A DNA stretch of 64,000 nucleotides, taken from Aralia elata (lineage: Eukaryota > Streptophyta > Magnoliopsida > Apiales > Araliaceae). Location: assembly GCA_034770075.1 (NCBI GenBank), contig CM068386.1, positions 41,391,990 through 41,455,989 of the forward strand. Reading direction: 5' to 3'. The translations under genes and the position numbers were made by a program. How positions within the stretch are numbered: position 1 is the first letter of the stretch; every line of letters starts with the position of its first letter. The notes beneath the pieces are model-generated. The model saw nothing but the letters and a program-made list of their open reading frames with translations, had not been told where the DNA came from and searched no databases. Shown here one piece after another: positions 35,880-47,639 of this stretch.

Positions 35880-37324
35880 ATGGCTGATCTTCCGAATCAT
35901 GGTTCCATATCTCGGGAAGAGTTTGATGACTTCAAAAAACAGATGATGGAAATGGCCACGATGCTAAAAGAGCAGTTACTACTCAGACAGGATCCGCCAA
36001 GCCAAGGACCACATAATATTCCACCACCAGGGGGTGACCAGAATCCTCCTAAAAATATTGCAAACCTGGGTAAGGATGACCAACCCCAACTCAAGGACGA
36101 GCCAGTCATTCCAAGGGCCGTTCCCATACCTAACAAGACAGTGATTACTATCCCAGAGGAAGGGGACACTGACGACCTTGGGAAAAAAATGAGACACATG
36201 GAGGAGACCATCCAATCTCTGCGAGGCATAGGCTCCCTGGGTAGGGTCAATTACTCGGATCTGTGTGTTTTCCCCGGAACCAGATATCCAGAAAAGTTCA
36301 AAGTCCCCGAGTTTGAAAAATACAATGGAAAGGGAGACCCCTACACGCATTTGAAAATATACATTGGAGAACTCGGGTCTTATGCCGAGGACGAGGGGTT
36401 GAGGATGCAGCTATTCCAGAAAAGCTTAACAGGGGAGGCGAGGATCTGGTATGCCCGCCTTGACAACGCCCGAATCCACAACTGGGAGGAATTGGCCCAT
36501 ACTTTCTTAACCCAATACAGCTTTCACAGGCCCAGATGGCCCCTGACAGGTACCAAATGACAAAAGTTAAGAAGCAGCCTAGGGAATCCTTCAGGGAATA
36601 TGCGCAACGATGGAGGGGCATGGCCGCGCAAGTGAACCCCCCGATGAGCGAATCGGAGATGGTGATGACTTTTGTAGACATTCAGGAGGCACCGTATTAT
36701 GAACGAGTCATATCAGGGATTGGAAGGCCTTTCGCCGAAATGTTAAAACACGGAGAAATGGTGGACATGGGTTTGAAATCCGGCAAAATTCGGGATCTCA
36801 CGGCTTTGGAAACGGCTGCAGAGCAGATCCAAAGCGGTAATTATGGCAGCACTTCCCGAAGGGTGCAAAAGAAAAAAGAGGAGGACGTTTCCCTCATCCT
36901 TCAGGGCTCGTCCAAAAAGGCAGAAAGCCATCTTCCGGTACAGGTACAGAGGGTAGGGCCATCCCGGCAGCCCAACTTCACAGATCAAGGAGCAGAGGGA
37001 CGAAGGAGATATGAGGCCTCGCAAAATCGAGTATTCACCCCGCTCGGGGAGCCGCTTGAACGAGTGTTAGCGGTATTAGTAGCCCAAAAGAAAATAGTTG
37101 GTCTGGCACCACCGAGTGACCCAAAGGGTAGAAGGTTTGACCCGGGCAAGCGATGTGCATACCACTCCAGCTCCCCTGGCCATGATACACAAGACTGTTG
37201 GACGCTGAAGCATCGAATCCAAAACCTGATTGACAGTGGGGAAATTGTGGTGGAACAGCCAGACTCCCTGAATGTTAAAGAAAATCCCCTGCCAAGACAC
37301 GATGGAGGGGGGGGGTCAATGTGA
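35880..37324 (+). pseudogene. gag: gag of element D
   Basis: The first in-frame ATG is at 35880, though open sequence reading IAPQTRSQS precedes it. The core includes FKVPEFEKYNGKGDPYTHL (about 36297-36353) and an ARIWYARL segment. The frame shifts near 36540 and continues through REYAQRWRGMAAQV (about 36594-36635) to a zinc-finger-like segment CAYHSSSPGHDTQDCW (about 37153-37200), then a stop at 37322. The Cys/His pattern and the following TLKHRIQNLIDSG are typical of Ogre/Tat gag. Not translatable as one protein because of the shift. Confidence 0.85.
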
Positions 37325-39055
37325 CGGATGACAGTGAAGCTGGGGGGCCGCCGAGGTTAAACTATGTGCAGGAAATTGAGGGGATGATCAACGTGATACA
37401 TGAGCATGGGAGTGCACGGGGAGTGCCCATCAGATTGATGGGGGTGAGTCCGAATAGCCCGGAGGGACCTGTCAAGTTGACAGCTCCGAGGCCCCTCATC
37501 CTTGCCGCGAGGCCACAAATCCCTCTCAGTAGTCTAAAGACGGTACCCTGGAATTATGGGGGAACGCCAGAGGAAGCGGCCAGTTGTGCTTCTGTGACGA
37601 CAAAGGGGAACCCCTTATATCTTCCCGGGCGAGTCCTTGAAAGCCAAAAGAAAAAAAATGAAGAGATTTCCGAGGACAGGGCCATAGAATTCTTGAAAAG
37701 GATGGATCATCCGGAAACGAGGGTGATTCAGATTTTAAATGAGGAGTCAACCTTAACATCAGTCATGGACCTGGTGTTGTCATCCAATAAGCATTGCAAA
37801 ACTTTGACGAAGGTTCTGGAGGAGGCATACGTGCCCAAGGAAATTAGTGAGGAAGGTTTCGGCCAGCTGGTGGGCCATTTGATGGAGAGCGACGTGATAT
37901 CCTTTGCAGATGAGGACATACCCAAGGAAGGAAGGGGACACCGGAAACCGCTACATATTGCGGTAATCTCCTCGGGGTATATCATGAATGGGGTATTGAT
38001 TGATGGGGGATCGGCATTGAATATTTGTCCCCTCAGCACGTTGCAGAAGATGAACATTAATCCCAAGCGCCTATGAGCCAGTCACGTGGTGGTGCGAGCT
38101 TTCGATGGTTCCCGAAGGGATACAATTGGGGAAATAGAATTACCAGTGGAAATAGGTCCTTGTACTTTTGATATCTCTTTCCAGGTCCTAGACATCACCG
38201 CCAGTTATAACCTGTTACTGGGGAGGGCCGTGGATACACATGGCCGGGGCAGTGCCTACTACGCTCCATCAACAAATCAAGCTAATCATCAATGGGAATC
38301 TGGTAACAATCTCGGCCGAATGTGATGACCATTCTCCTCCCAGGGGTGGCCTACCAGTGATCAATGTGGATGAGTCGGCGGCGGCACCAGCCAGTTTTCA
38401 GGCACTAGAGATTAGCACTCCCCAATACAGATGCTTGGGGGCTCCAGCCGTGAAGCCAAGGGTCTCTCCAGAACTTACTTTTGTTGCAAAGGAAATGATA
38501 AGGATGAAGTTCCAGCCTGGACAAGGGTTAGGAAGAAGCAGTCAAAGGAATCACCAAGCCCATTCAACTGCCCCATCAGATAGGCAAGGCCGGTTTGGGA
38601 TATCATGGAGGTATCACATGGAGAAGCCGTCAGGGCATGGGCCCGATTCGATTGATTGGCAGCCCGGTGACCCCGGTCAACAATAAGCAGGGGACTAGCG
38701 AGCCTGTGACTAGAGCAGGGGGTGAAGATTTGTCCCCCACAAATGATGAATTAGCCAAAAGGGAAAGTTTCCTACAGGAGATCGCGGAAGAGTTCAAAAC
38801 CCAGTGCTATATCCCCGGACAATTAATAAGCAATGAAGAGGGGACGAAGGTTGCCACACCAGGAGCCCAACAAAGTGTGCCTATCATCGATTGGGCAGGG
38901 TTGATTATTCCTAAGGAAGGTATGAGGGGAGACTCGGGCGATGTGGCCGTGGTCATCGGGGAAGTGTCCGGTATAAAGCCACCTCTCATCGAGCACATAT
39001 CGTCTGACCTGACCATCGACAATTGGACCGTGAGGCCAATAATATCCAAACAAGG
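37325..39055 (+). pseudogene. pro: Protease and G-patch-like region of element D
   Basis: The frame opens beside a run of nine G (37307-37315), one frame off from gag. The protease active site reads VLIDGGSALNICPLSTL (about 37995-38045). TGA at 38074 follows; from its surroundings a CGA-to-TGA change is likely. The frame shifts again near 38226. A QPGQGLGR segment (about 38513-38536) is the G-patch-like motif known from Tat elements. A further frame change lies near 38590-38690. The upstream exon would end at 39055, before a GT donor. Confidence 0.78.
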
Positions 39056-39225
39056 GTAAAACCCGACGTCAGGATGGTAGACCCCAGAGGATGGGGGAAT
39101 GAAGAAGTTCTATTTTTGTTGTTGTTTTACTTTCTGCATAATTATGTCGTTCCTTCGTGTTATTTGAAAATTGCGATCGTCGTGGAAAATGATTTATATA
39201 TGACAAGTATTTTGTTTCATGTCAG
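39056..39225 (+). other. Candidate intron between protease and RT of element D
   Basis: GTAAAACC donor at 39056 and a TTTCATGTCAG acceptor ending at 39225 bound 170 bp. The upstream frame leaves two bases of a codon and the downstream RT frame needs one, so removal joins the two frames. The in-frame stop at 39057-39059 lies inside the intron. An intron at this place, between protease and RT, is established for Ogre-type elements. Confidence 0.62.
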
Positions 39226-42200
39226 GTGTACCAAATTGAGTAATCCTTGCCTAACAAACGATCTTTCAAATTTGAATGATGATTATGATTTTGACATTGA
39301 GCTGGATTTCGATTTGATGGGCATTAAGCAAGACGAGACAGATTACGACGATGCGCCTGACGAGATCAAAGGATGGGTCGAGGATAAACCCAAACCCAAT
39401 TTGGACCAAACCATCACCATTGATATTGGAACCCCAGACAAGCCAAAAGAACTCAAGATAGGGATAGACCTCACCACCAGCCAAAAAGTAGAAATAGCTG
39501 AGTTGCTAAGCCAATATGAGGATGTCTTTGCCTGGTCGCACGAGGATATGATCGGATTGTCCACCGACATCGTGGTACACCGGTTGCCCATCAAGGAGGG
39601 TTTCAGGCCCGTCAAGCAGAAACTAAGGAAGTTGAAACCTGAGTGGAGCTTAAAAGTGAAAGAGGAGATCATTAAACAATTCAGGGCCGGAATCATTATG
39701 GTGTCCACTTACCCGGAATGGCTATCCAATGTAGTCCCAGTGGCTAAACCTGGAGGAAAGGTGAGGGTATGCGTAGACTACAGAGATCTAAACAAGGCCA
39801 GTCTCAAGGACAACTTCCCGGTGCCTTTCATACACATCCTGGTGGATAACACAGCCCAGTACGAAATGTACTCTTTTGTGGATTGCTTCGCAGGATATCA
39901 TCAGATAATGGTGGCGGAGGAAGATCGGGAAAAGACCGCATTCATCACCCCTTGGGGCACTTTCTGCTATAGACGATTGGCTTTTGGTCTCACCAACGCA
40001 GGGGCTACCTATCAGAGAGCTATGATGGCCCTGTTCCATGATATGATGCATAAGGAGATAGAGGTCTACGTGGATGACATTATTATGAAATCAAGGGTAG
40101 AATCTGACCACATAGCCCATCTTAAAAAGCTATTTGATCGACTCAGGAAGTATAACCTGAAACTCAATCCAGCCAAGTGTGCTTTCGGAGTGCAATCGGG
40201 TAAGCTCTTGGGATTCCTGGTTAGTGATCGGGGCATTGAGTTGGATCCAGCAAAGATTAAAGCCATTGTGGATATGCCGACACCTCACATAGAGAAAGAG
40301 ATAAGAGGATTCCTGGGAAGAATAAACTTCATCAGCCGTTTCATATCCCACTTGACAACTACGTGCGAGCCAATTTTCAAGTTGTTGAGGAAGGGTGCTT
40401 CCCAAGAATGGAATGAGCAATGTCAGAGGGCCTTTCAGACCATTAAAAAGCAGCTGACTGAGGCACCGGTGCTGGTACCCCCAAAGGATGGGATCCCTCT
40501 GTTTATGTACATATCGGTCAATGCCATCGCGATGGGATGCATGCTAGGACAAAAGAATGAGGCAAGGTAAAGAGCAGGCCATCTATTACCCTCAGCAAGA
40601 GATTTAGCCAATGTGAACAGAATTACACCCCCATCGAGAAGACTTGTTGTGCTCTGGCCTGGGCTGCAGGGAGATTATAGCATTACCTCCATGGGCATAC
40701 TACGTACCTGATCTCGAGAATGGATCCCCTGAAATATATTTTTGAAAGGCCCATGTTGAATTGTCGACTATCAAGATGGCAGTTAATCTTACAGCAGTTC
40801 GACATGGTATACGTAACTCAGAAAGCCATGAAGGGGCAAGGAATTGCAGATCAGTTGGCCGAGACGCCGTCGGGAGGGATGGAACCGTTAGAAACTCCTC
40901 TACCGGGTGAAGATATATTCTGGGTGTCAGATACGAAATGCAATGATGAGGGACAATTCTGGAAGTTGTATTTTGATGGTGCCATGAATGCTGAAGGGGC
41001 AGGAGCCGGAGCAGTCCTGGTCTCTATCACCGGAGAACAATATCCCGTGGCCGCTAAACTGTATTTCAGCAATTCGAACAACACCGCTTAATACGAGGGA
41101 TGTATCTTGGGACTCCGCTTGGCCCGCGACATGGGAGTGAGGAGGCTAGCAGTGTTCGGGGATTCAGAATTGGTAATCAGACAGGCAATCGGGGTGTACA
41201 ACACCAAAGAGCTTCGGTTACTCCCATACCATCGTTGTGTTACCCAGCTGATGCAAGAGTTCGAAGATATCGCTTTTCGACATATCCCCCGGGGTCGGAA
41301 TGATTTTGCGGATGCATTGGCAACCCTGGCCTCCTTAATCCACATAATCAAAAGAAAAGACATTCCGCAGGTTGAGATAGCCGTACAGAATGCCCCGACA
41401 TATGAGGAACATGTGGCAGTGTTATCAGACGAGGTGGGGTTGACAAGGCAGCCCTGGTATCATAACATCAGGGAATATTTGAGAGATAGATCCATTCCCG
41501 ACCAGGCAAGTCGAACTGAGAGGATGAGAATTCAAAAAATGGCGATGAAGTTCTACTTGAGTGGGGATTCACTCTACAAGAGGGATGCTGGTTTGGGACT
41601 GTTGCAGTGCGTGGAATGAGACGCAGGCCCAAAGGATTATGAACGAAATACATGGTGGAGTGTGTGGGCCACACATGAGTGGACCGATGCTGGCCAAAAA
41701 GATTTTGAGAACAGGGCATTATTGGTTGACCTTAAAGGCTGACTGTGATGATCATGTCAAACGGTGTTACCAATGTCAGGCGCACGGTAATGTGATCCAT
41801 ACGCCCCCCAATGAACTGCACTGTATGACCTCCCCGTGGCCATTTTCAATGTGGGGAATGGACGTGATTGGACCAATAGAGCCCAAAGCAAGCAACGGGC
41901 ACCGATTCATTTTCGTCATGATCGATTATTTCACCAAGTGGGTAGAGGCAGCCTCTTTCCCCAAAGTCACTCAGGAGGTTATCGTTGGGTTCATCAGGAA
42001 TAATGTCATTTGTCGATACGGGCAACCTGAGGTTTTGGTCTCCGACAATGCTAAGAATTTGAACAACGCCCTCATGAAGGGATTGTGCGACCAGTTTAAG
42101 ATCAAACACCTCAACTCTGTCATTTACCGTCCCAAAATGAATGGAGCAGTGGAGGCTGCCAATAAGAACATCAAGAAGATCATGGCAAAAATGTCTGCTA

Positions 42201-42748
42201 ATCATCGGGGATGGCCATATCTGCTACCCCTCACCCTACTGGCATATCGAACATCAACGCGTACTTCTACAGGGGCAACCCCTTACGCTTTGGTGTATGG
42301 AATGGAGGTCGTCCTGCCAATTGAGGTTGAGATGGCGTCCCTCAGAATAATGATCGATGCTCAGATAAGCGAGGAGGATTGGATGCAAAGTCGATACGAT
42401 CAGTTGGCCTTAATTGATGAAAGGAGGGTGGATGCTGTTTGGCACGGTCAATTATATCAACAAAGGATCTCTCGGTCATATGACAAAAGGATAAGACCTC
42501 GGAAATTCAAGGAGAATGACCTGGTGCTAAAGAGAGTCATGCCTTGCCAAGACGAAGCCAAGGGGAAGTTTGCCCCAAACTGGGAGGGACCTTTTGTAAT
42601 TAAAAAAGTGCTATCCGGAGGAGCCCTCATATTGCAAGAAATGGATGGTGAGACATTTCCACAGCCCCTAAATTCTGACTCAGTGAAGCGATTTCTACGC
42701 TTTAAATCATCAATTTCCTTTTTTTCCTTTGAGGAGCGAACTACGTAG
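39226..42748 (+). pseudogene. pol: RT, RNase H, second RNase H and integrase of element D
   Basis: RT is open to 40569 with box YVDDII (about 40068-40085). RNase H follows, broken by TAA (40567-40569) and TAG near 40678. A second, host-like RNase H starts with LYFDGAMN (about 40966), has TAA at 41089-41091 and continues to about 41340. Integrase follows a frame change near 41617. It has a zinc region (about 41651-41780), D at WGMDVIGP (about 41850), D at VSDNAKN (about 42040) and E at GAVEAANKN (about 42148-42172). There is no chromodomain at the end, as expected for Tat. The paired RNase H domains are the lineage marker. Confidence 0.9.
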
Positions 42749-43219
42749 GACCTGATCTCCCAACTTGTGGGGGTACGTAGGCAGCCATCTCGGCACGGTC
42801 CGATCCCTTTAAAAATAATCCTTCCCCTAAAAACAAAGCCAATCCCCAACAGCCAGATAAACCTTCCTAAACCCTCAAAACTTTCCCAAAACCATCTGAC
42901 CAATCCTTTCCATACCAAATCGACATAACCCTGATCAAACCAAACAGTTAGCCAAAGTCTGAAACTCAATCCAATGAAATCGACAGGGGTAGGACAATAT
43001 CTGTCAAATCTCCATCAAGACTTGAGAAGAGAAAGAAAGCGAAATGTCAAAATCATGATCAACCGGATAAAATGATGATCCAATGAAGGGCAACGATACA
43101 ACAAAGAGGGAAAATGACTAAATTTAAATACCTGGTTACATATATAAGTCTTTTTGTTACAAGATTTCCTTTTCAATAACCGATGAAATTAACATAGTCT
43201 ATGCAGGAAATAAAACAAT
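42749..43219. other. Convergent spacer between pol and the antisense genes
   Basis: About 470 bp with no gene. It starts with the CTACGTAGG...GTACGTAGG paired motifs often seen after integrase in Tat elements. Both pol (plus) and the DUF7745-like ORF (minus) end here, so it probably holds two opposing 3' ends. Confidence 0.55.
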
Positions 43220-44785
43220 CTACAAATCTGCAACTAACTGAAGTAGGATGGATAAGGTGGCGGATAGATCTGAGGCATCAGCATCCCCTGAAATCTGCTG
43301 TCCCATCATGTCGATGCGGTCCAACAAGGCAGCGGCCCGGCTGACAGTCCCAGAGTGTGCATCTATGACTGTCCTAGCCTGAAGAGCAATGGCGTCTCTA
43401 TCAGCTATGGCAGCATCTCTGGCTAGAATAGCAGCATCCCTCTCAGCAATGGCGGCATCCCTCTCAGATTCAATAGCCATCAAAGACAGTCGGATCCGGT
43501 TATGTTCAGTGTCCTGACTAGGGAGAGAGTCGGCTGAGATCGAGTGATATATGGTATCGTCTGGGAAAGTCACTCCAGAGTCATCGAAAGTCCCAGTCGG
43601 ACTCACACCAACCGCATCCGAATCGCCGCGCAGCCATTGCACATAAGCGAATGTCTGGAGGGGGAAACTATCATTATACTCGGCCAGGATCCTACGAGGC
43701 CAAAGATCATATACCCGCCATAGATCTCTCTCTGTCTGGGATGATATAGGGAATCGATAGTCGGCCGCGCCCGTGAAGAGGTGGAAATCCTGTGTCTGAT
43801 CAAACTGCCCCATCACCGCCATGGGATGATAAGTCGTCACACCCCTCAAGCCAGCAATGGGAATGAAGTCCAAGTCGGGCACATGAGTCAAGAAGCTCAT
43901 AAAGGAGCAATAACCCGAATAAACCAGGAGATGAAAGGGATCCTCGATGACCGACAGAAATGCTGTCCAGGAGGCCGCATCAGTACAGCTCACAGGACGA
44001 AATGAAAACTGCGGGGTTATGTCATGACTGAAGCAAAACCCTTGGCGACGGAGGTGGCCGATGGGACTAAGATGACTCATGAACCACACATACAACAAGG
44101 TCGAGCTCCCTCGGAATACTCTGCATCGGAAGGACTGACAGTATGAGGCTGACATGTAAGTATCCGCCAATATCATGGGAAGAATGGTGTGATCCTCCTG
44201 AAGGGCCCTAACGGCCGCGACCACCCGCATGTCCAAATGGTCAGGTCCCGCGGGCAAGTACAGAACTGAGAGGATACAGGCCATCAAAACGTCTAGCCTC
44301 AAAACGCCCCAGCGCTCCTCCGATACAGAAAAATCCCCAGAGAAGTGGCGAAAACTGTTAGGTGAGCCGAATCGGTCAACCAAAAAGTGAAGAGGAACCA
44401 AGTGATCTGATGTGATCGCCGATAGCAGAACCGCCCTCCGCAACCCAGTAAAGGTCAAGAACTGACGGCGCATGGGACCAGATGTGATCCTGGCACAAGG
44501 TCTATCCAAAGGCAAACCGGTGAAGCGACCATACTCCTCGAGGGTGGGGGTCAGCTCTACTGTCCCTAGCCTGAACACTTGACGAGCAGGGACCCAATAT
44601 CTCAAAATACCATCCACAAAGTCCACTGGCACCTGAAAGGTTAATAAGGACCGAGAGTGTCCCAAAAGACCATCTGCGATGACCCTGTCGGCCGGAGATA
44701 AACTGTCCAACCAACGGAGGAGGCTGCCAACCAACCCTGTAGGAGGAATGGAATCCAAGCATACCACGACATCTGAGGACGTCAT
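43220..44785 (-). CDS. DUF7745-like protein encoded antisense in element D (521 aa)
   Basis: One uninterrupted 521-codon frame. The ATG at 44785 follows an acceptor-like TTTTTTTTCACAG without a gap, which suggests a spliced upstream leader. The protein has the pattern of a large plant family labelled DUF7745: hydrophobic helices, then RYWVPARQVFRLGTVELTPT and LEEYGRFTGLP near residues 62-92. It ends in a coiled coil of RDAAIAE-type heptads (about residues 430-470). Function is not known. It is related in style to plant mobile domain proteins and is convergent with pol. It is intact while the surrounding gag-pol is not. The family name is from memory of its motifs, so moderately sure; the ORF itself is sure. 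Confidence 0.65.
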   Translation of the reverse strand: MTSSDVVVCLDSIPPTGLVGSLLRWLDSLSPADRVIADGLLGHSRSLLTFQVPVDFVDGILRYWVPARQVFRLGTVELTPTLEEYGRFTGLPLDRPCARITSGPMRRQFLTFTGLRRAVLLSAITSDHLVPLHFLVDRFGSPNSFRHFSGDFSVSEERWGVLRLDVLMACILSVLYLPAGPDHLDMRVVAAVRALQEDHTILPMILADTYMSASYCQSFRCRVFRGSSTLLYVWFMSHLSPIGHLRRQGFCFSHDITPQFSFRPVSCTDAASWTAFLSVIEDPFHLLVYSGYCSFMSFLTHVPDLDFIPIAGLRGVTTYHPMAVMGQFDQTQDFHLFTGAADYRFPISSQTERDLWRVYDLWPRRILAEYNDSFPLQTFAYVQWLRGDSDAVGVSPTGTFDDSGVTFPDDTIYHSISADSLPSQDTEHNRIRLSLMAIESERDAAIAERDAAILARDAAIADRDAIALQARTVIDAHSGTVSRAAALLDRIDMMGQQISGDADASDLSATLSILLQLVADL

Positions 44786-45003
44786 CTGTGAAAAAAAATA
44801 GTATCAAAAAGACTGTACAGGGGTCATTTTCTATCCATGAATAAAGAGCATGCATCGTACAGACAATAATAAAGCAAATGAATTTCATAAAGATAAAAGA
44901 TAAAGAACTGTGCATAAATAAATAAATGAGTTCAGTACATAGTGTATGAAATGAAAAATAAATCTAAACAGGTACAGGTACAAAAGCCCTATCCTATCCT
45001 GAT

Positions 45004-46985
45004 CTAGATAAAGTCAATCTCGTCTATGAAGGCGGGATCCTCAAACTGGTCCCCTGGGGTCGCCGAAGTCGAGGGCCCAAAGTTCATGTCGGGGATGTAT
45101 GGCCGCGCGGTGGCATCAGATGAGCTCGGCCCCGCATCATAACCCGTACCATCAGGATCATAGGTGTAAGCCTCCTCCGGGGTCCGACCTAACACCCGAA
45201 GAAATAGAGACAACTGGTCTACCTGACGGGTCAGAGTGGCAATCTGCTCGGCATGGGTAGGGCTCCGAACACAGGCTGCTGCCCAGTCAGTCATCATCAC
45301 CGAGCCAGGGACCATATCCCCGAGGAAGAATGTGGCCCGGGTCTGAGGACCGATAGTGCGGGGCACCCACCAAGTACGGAAAGCATCACTCGTACTAGGA
45401 CCCGTAGAAAGCATCCGGCCGTCCTCCCCTGCAAGCATGATCCCTGAAGGCTGAGAGTCCAGCGGCCAGGAGGTAGTGAAAGGAAGGGAATGCGGGATCC
45501 GGATCTCTCCTGTGACGCATCTGAATGCGCGCTCCCCCAGATACATCACCCATCCTCCAATACTCTGCAAAGTGAGGCGACGGGTGGAAAGCTCGAACTC
45601 CGGGCCAGAAGGGTTCCCATCATCGAACCCCTCAGCCAAATGCTCGGAGGGATAGGGAATCCAGACGACATCTACAGCAGTGATCAGCTCCAGCTGGATG
45701 CGGCAGTGTGCAAAGCTGCCTGATATCGGGACCTCCTCCAAAGTGCTGTGATGCCACCGTCGGCCCCGGGGATAAGTATCAAGGCCGAGAGTAGTGACAG
45801 GCCTCAGGCATGGAAGACGCTCGTAGGCCCAGAACTGCGAACAGAAACAGTGAAAAGCATGAGTAACCGACAGACGCAGAAAGAAAAGAAATGAATTGAC
45901 GGAAAATACATTAAGAAAAAAGAAAGAAGTCTCACCAGCAGAAAATGATAGAAACCCCAACCAAGCATCTGTCTGGCCCTCTCCGAACGTAGACGCATAC
46001 CGTGGAGGAAATAGGCAAAGGTGAATGACCCCCAGTCATAGTCACCGATGCGGTCCACGTCTCTGACCGCTCCTACGACGCTGAAATGAAGGGTGGAGGA
46101 GTTGTTCCCCAGAAAACAACCCCTCATGATGGTCAGGAAACAGGCGTCGTAGCAGAATGTCCCTGGTGCCCTGATCCGCTGGGAATGGGGCAGTGCGTAC
46201 AGACCCCCAACAGCATCGACAGCCAAAGCGCCGGATCGAATGCTACGGGCCTTAAAGACCCGATCCTCAGCACCGAAGCCCAATAAAGCCCGGACCTCCA
46301 CAGGAGTGATGTCGAGATCTAGAGGAACGCGGGACCCGGCAAACTCTATGCCCGTAATGTATCTCCAATCCCAGGGGGTCAGCACAACCTCGCAGTCAAG
46401 AAGGTGAAGAGACTGCGTCTGGTGAAACCAGCGCTCTGATAAGGCCCTCATGTAACCCCAGGGGCACTGGCGGGGAATGATGGTAAAGAAGTGACGGAAG
46501 CCCCAAGAATCCACCACCGCCCGGTAGTCACTGTGTAAAGCCGTGTAAAGGGAGTAGATGTTGAACCAGTTGCCCCTCGGCTGAGTAAACTCCGGTACCT
46601 GGGGCAATCACCAATGGGTCAGTCCGGATAAAAGGAGAATTGGGAAATTGAGAATAAAATCAGAATAGAACCGAATATACCTCGTTACCACGAGAGATGC
46701 CGAGAGATGACGACTGAGATCCCGACCCAATAGATCGGGGATCTGCACAGATGCGCCAGACGGGGCACTATGAGGAGATGGAGTCGGTGTGCTGGAGGAT
46801 GGTCCCTTTGCCGCGACCTCCGGAGGAACAGCCTCCTCAACGTCCGGATGAGCAGGACGAATGACAGCCTCCGCCAAGCACCGAGCCTGACGGGTCCAAG
46901 GAGGAACGGGGGCAGGTGCAGCCCTACGACGGCGAACACCTGAGGTCCGTGATACGGAGGAGCTACTATGAGCGTCGGGATCCAT
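45004..46985 (-). CDS. Three-exon plant mobile domain (PMD) gene encoded antisense in element D
   Basis: Exons on the minus strand: 46985-46689, 46598-45936, 45834-45004. Both introns (90 and 101 bp) are GT-AG, phase 0, with pyrimidine-rich acceptors (TTGCCCCAG, TTCTGTTCGCAG). The product would be 596 residues. It has a low-complexity basic/proline-rich N-terminus, a PMD core in exon 2 (RALSERWFHQTQSLHLLDCE, LTPWDWRYITG, GDYDWGSFTFAYF) and a FWAYERLPCLRP segment opening exon 3, where PMD proteins carry a W-E-R-x-P motif. PMD proteins such as MAIN/MAIL1 of Arabidopsis act in silencing and genome stability, and PMD ORFs are also known in transposons. No stop or frameshift is seen. Start chosen as the first ATG of exon 1. 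Confidence 0.75.
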
Positions 46986-47101
46986 AGCTAGAACAGAACA
47001 GGCAAGGAGGAAGGTAAGTTCCCTTTTGAATTATGTCACGAATATTCTAAATTCCTACCCACATCATATAATTAATGCAACATGATGCATGTTTATGGTA
47101 T

Positions 47102-47135
<34 letters not shown>

Positions 47136-47639
47136 CGGCAGAGTTCGGTTTGTAAAATGGACATCCCAGGCATAAGCCAAACGTGTTTTCAATCAATCCA
47201 AGCCTCAAACAGATCAAAATTGCATTCATATGTGTAGTCACAGCATGTAAAGTACAGTAATGCATGATTTTCTTGCAGAAAAGGAATAACAGTATGTGGG
47301 ACCACATCATGAGCATAAAATAGGACTCACACAATTCCTACATAGCATGTATATATGATAATACATAGCATAACATTGTAAAGCATACATTTCTATCTAT
47401 AACACGCAAATAGCCAAATGTATAGTAAAACGTTGACGAAATTGAAAAGTGAACGGTCAAAGTGTTACCTGTAGCGCGTAGAGCGATCCTACCGGAGCGG
47501 TTTTTGCAGAAAAGTTGGAGAAATTGACAAAAGGCCTTTGCAAACGAGCAAAATCGCAGGAATTTATGTTGGGTACGAAGTTGAAAGTGACAGATCTGGA
47601 AATGGCGAGCCGCCTAAGAACCCGAAGTGAGAGGGGTGA
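46986..47639. other. Upstream region of the PMD gene, with A29 run
   Basis: 650 bp between the PMD start and the satellite, without a gene. It has an uninterrupted A run of about 28-29 bases (47105-47133), and several CATA-type AT-rich stretches at 47340-47380 that could hold a minus-strand promoter, though I cannot name one. Confidence 0.5.

Noticed and set aside
43220..46985. PMD and DUF7745-like genes as ordinary host genes flanking a transposon
   Set aside because: They lie between integrase and the polypurine tract/3' LTR of one element, which has matching LTRs on both sides. They are therefore inside it, although host origin before capture is likely.
47105..47133. A29 run as the poly(A) tail of a retroposed gene or LINE
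   Set aside because: No gene body lies upstream of it on the plus strand and no target duplication is seen. The minus-strand genes run the other way.
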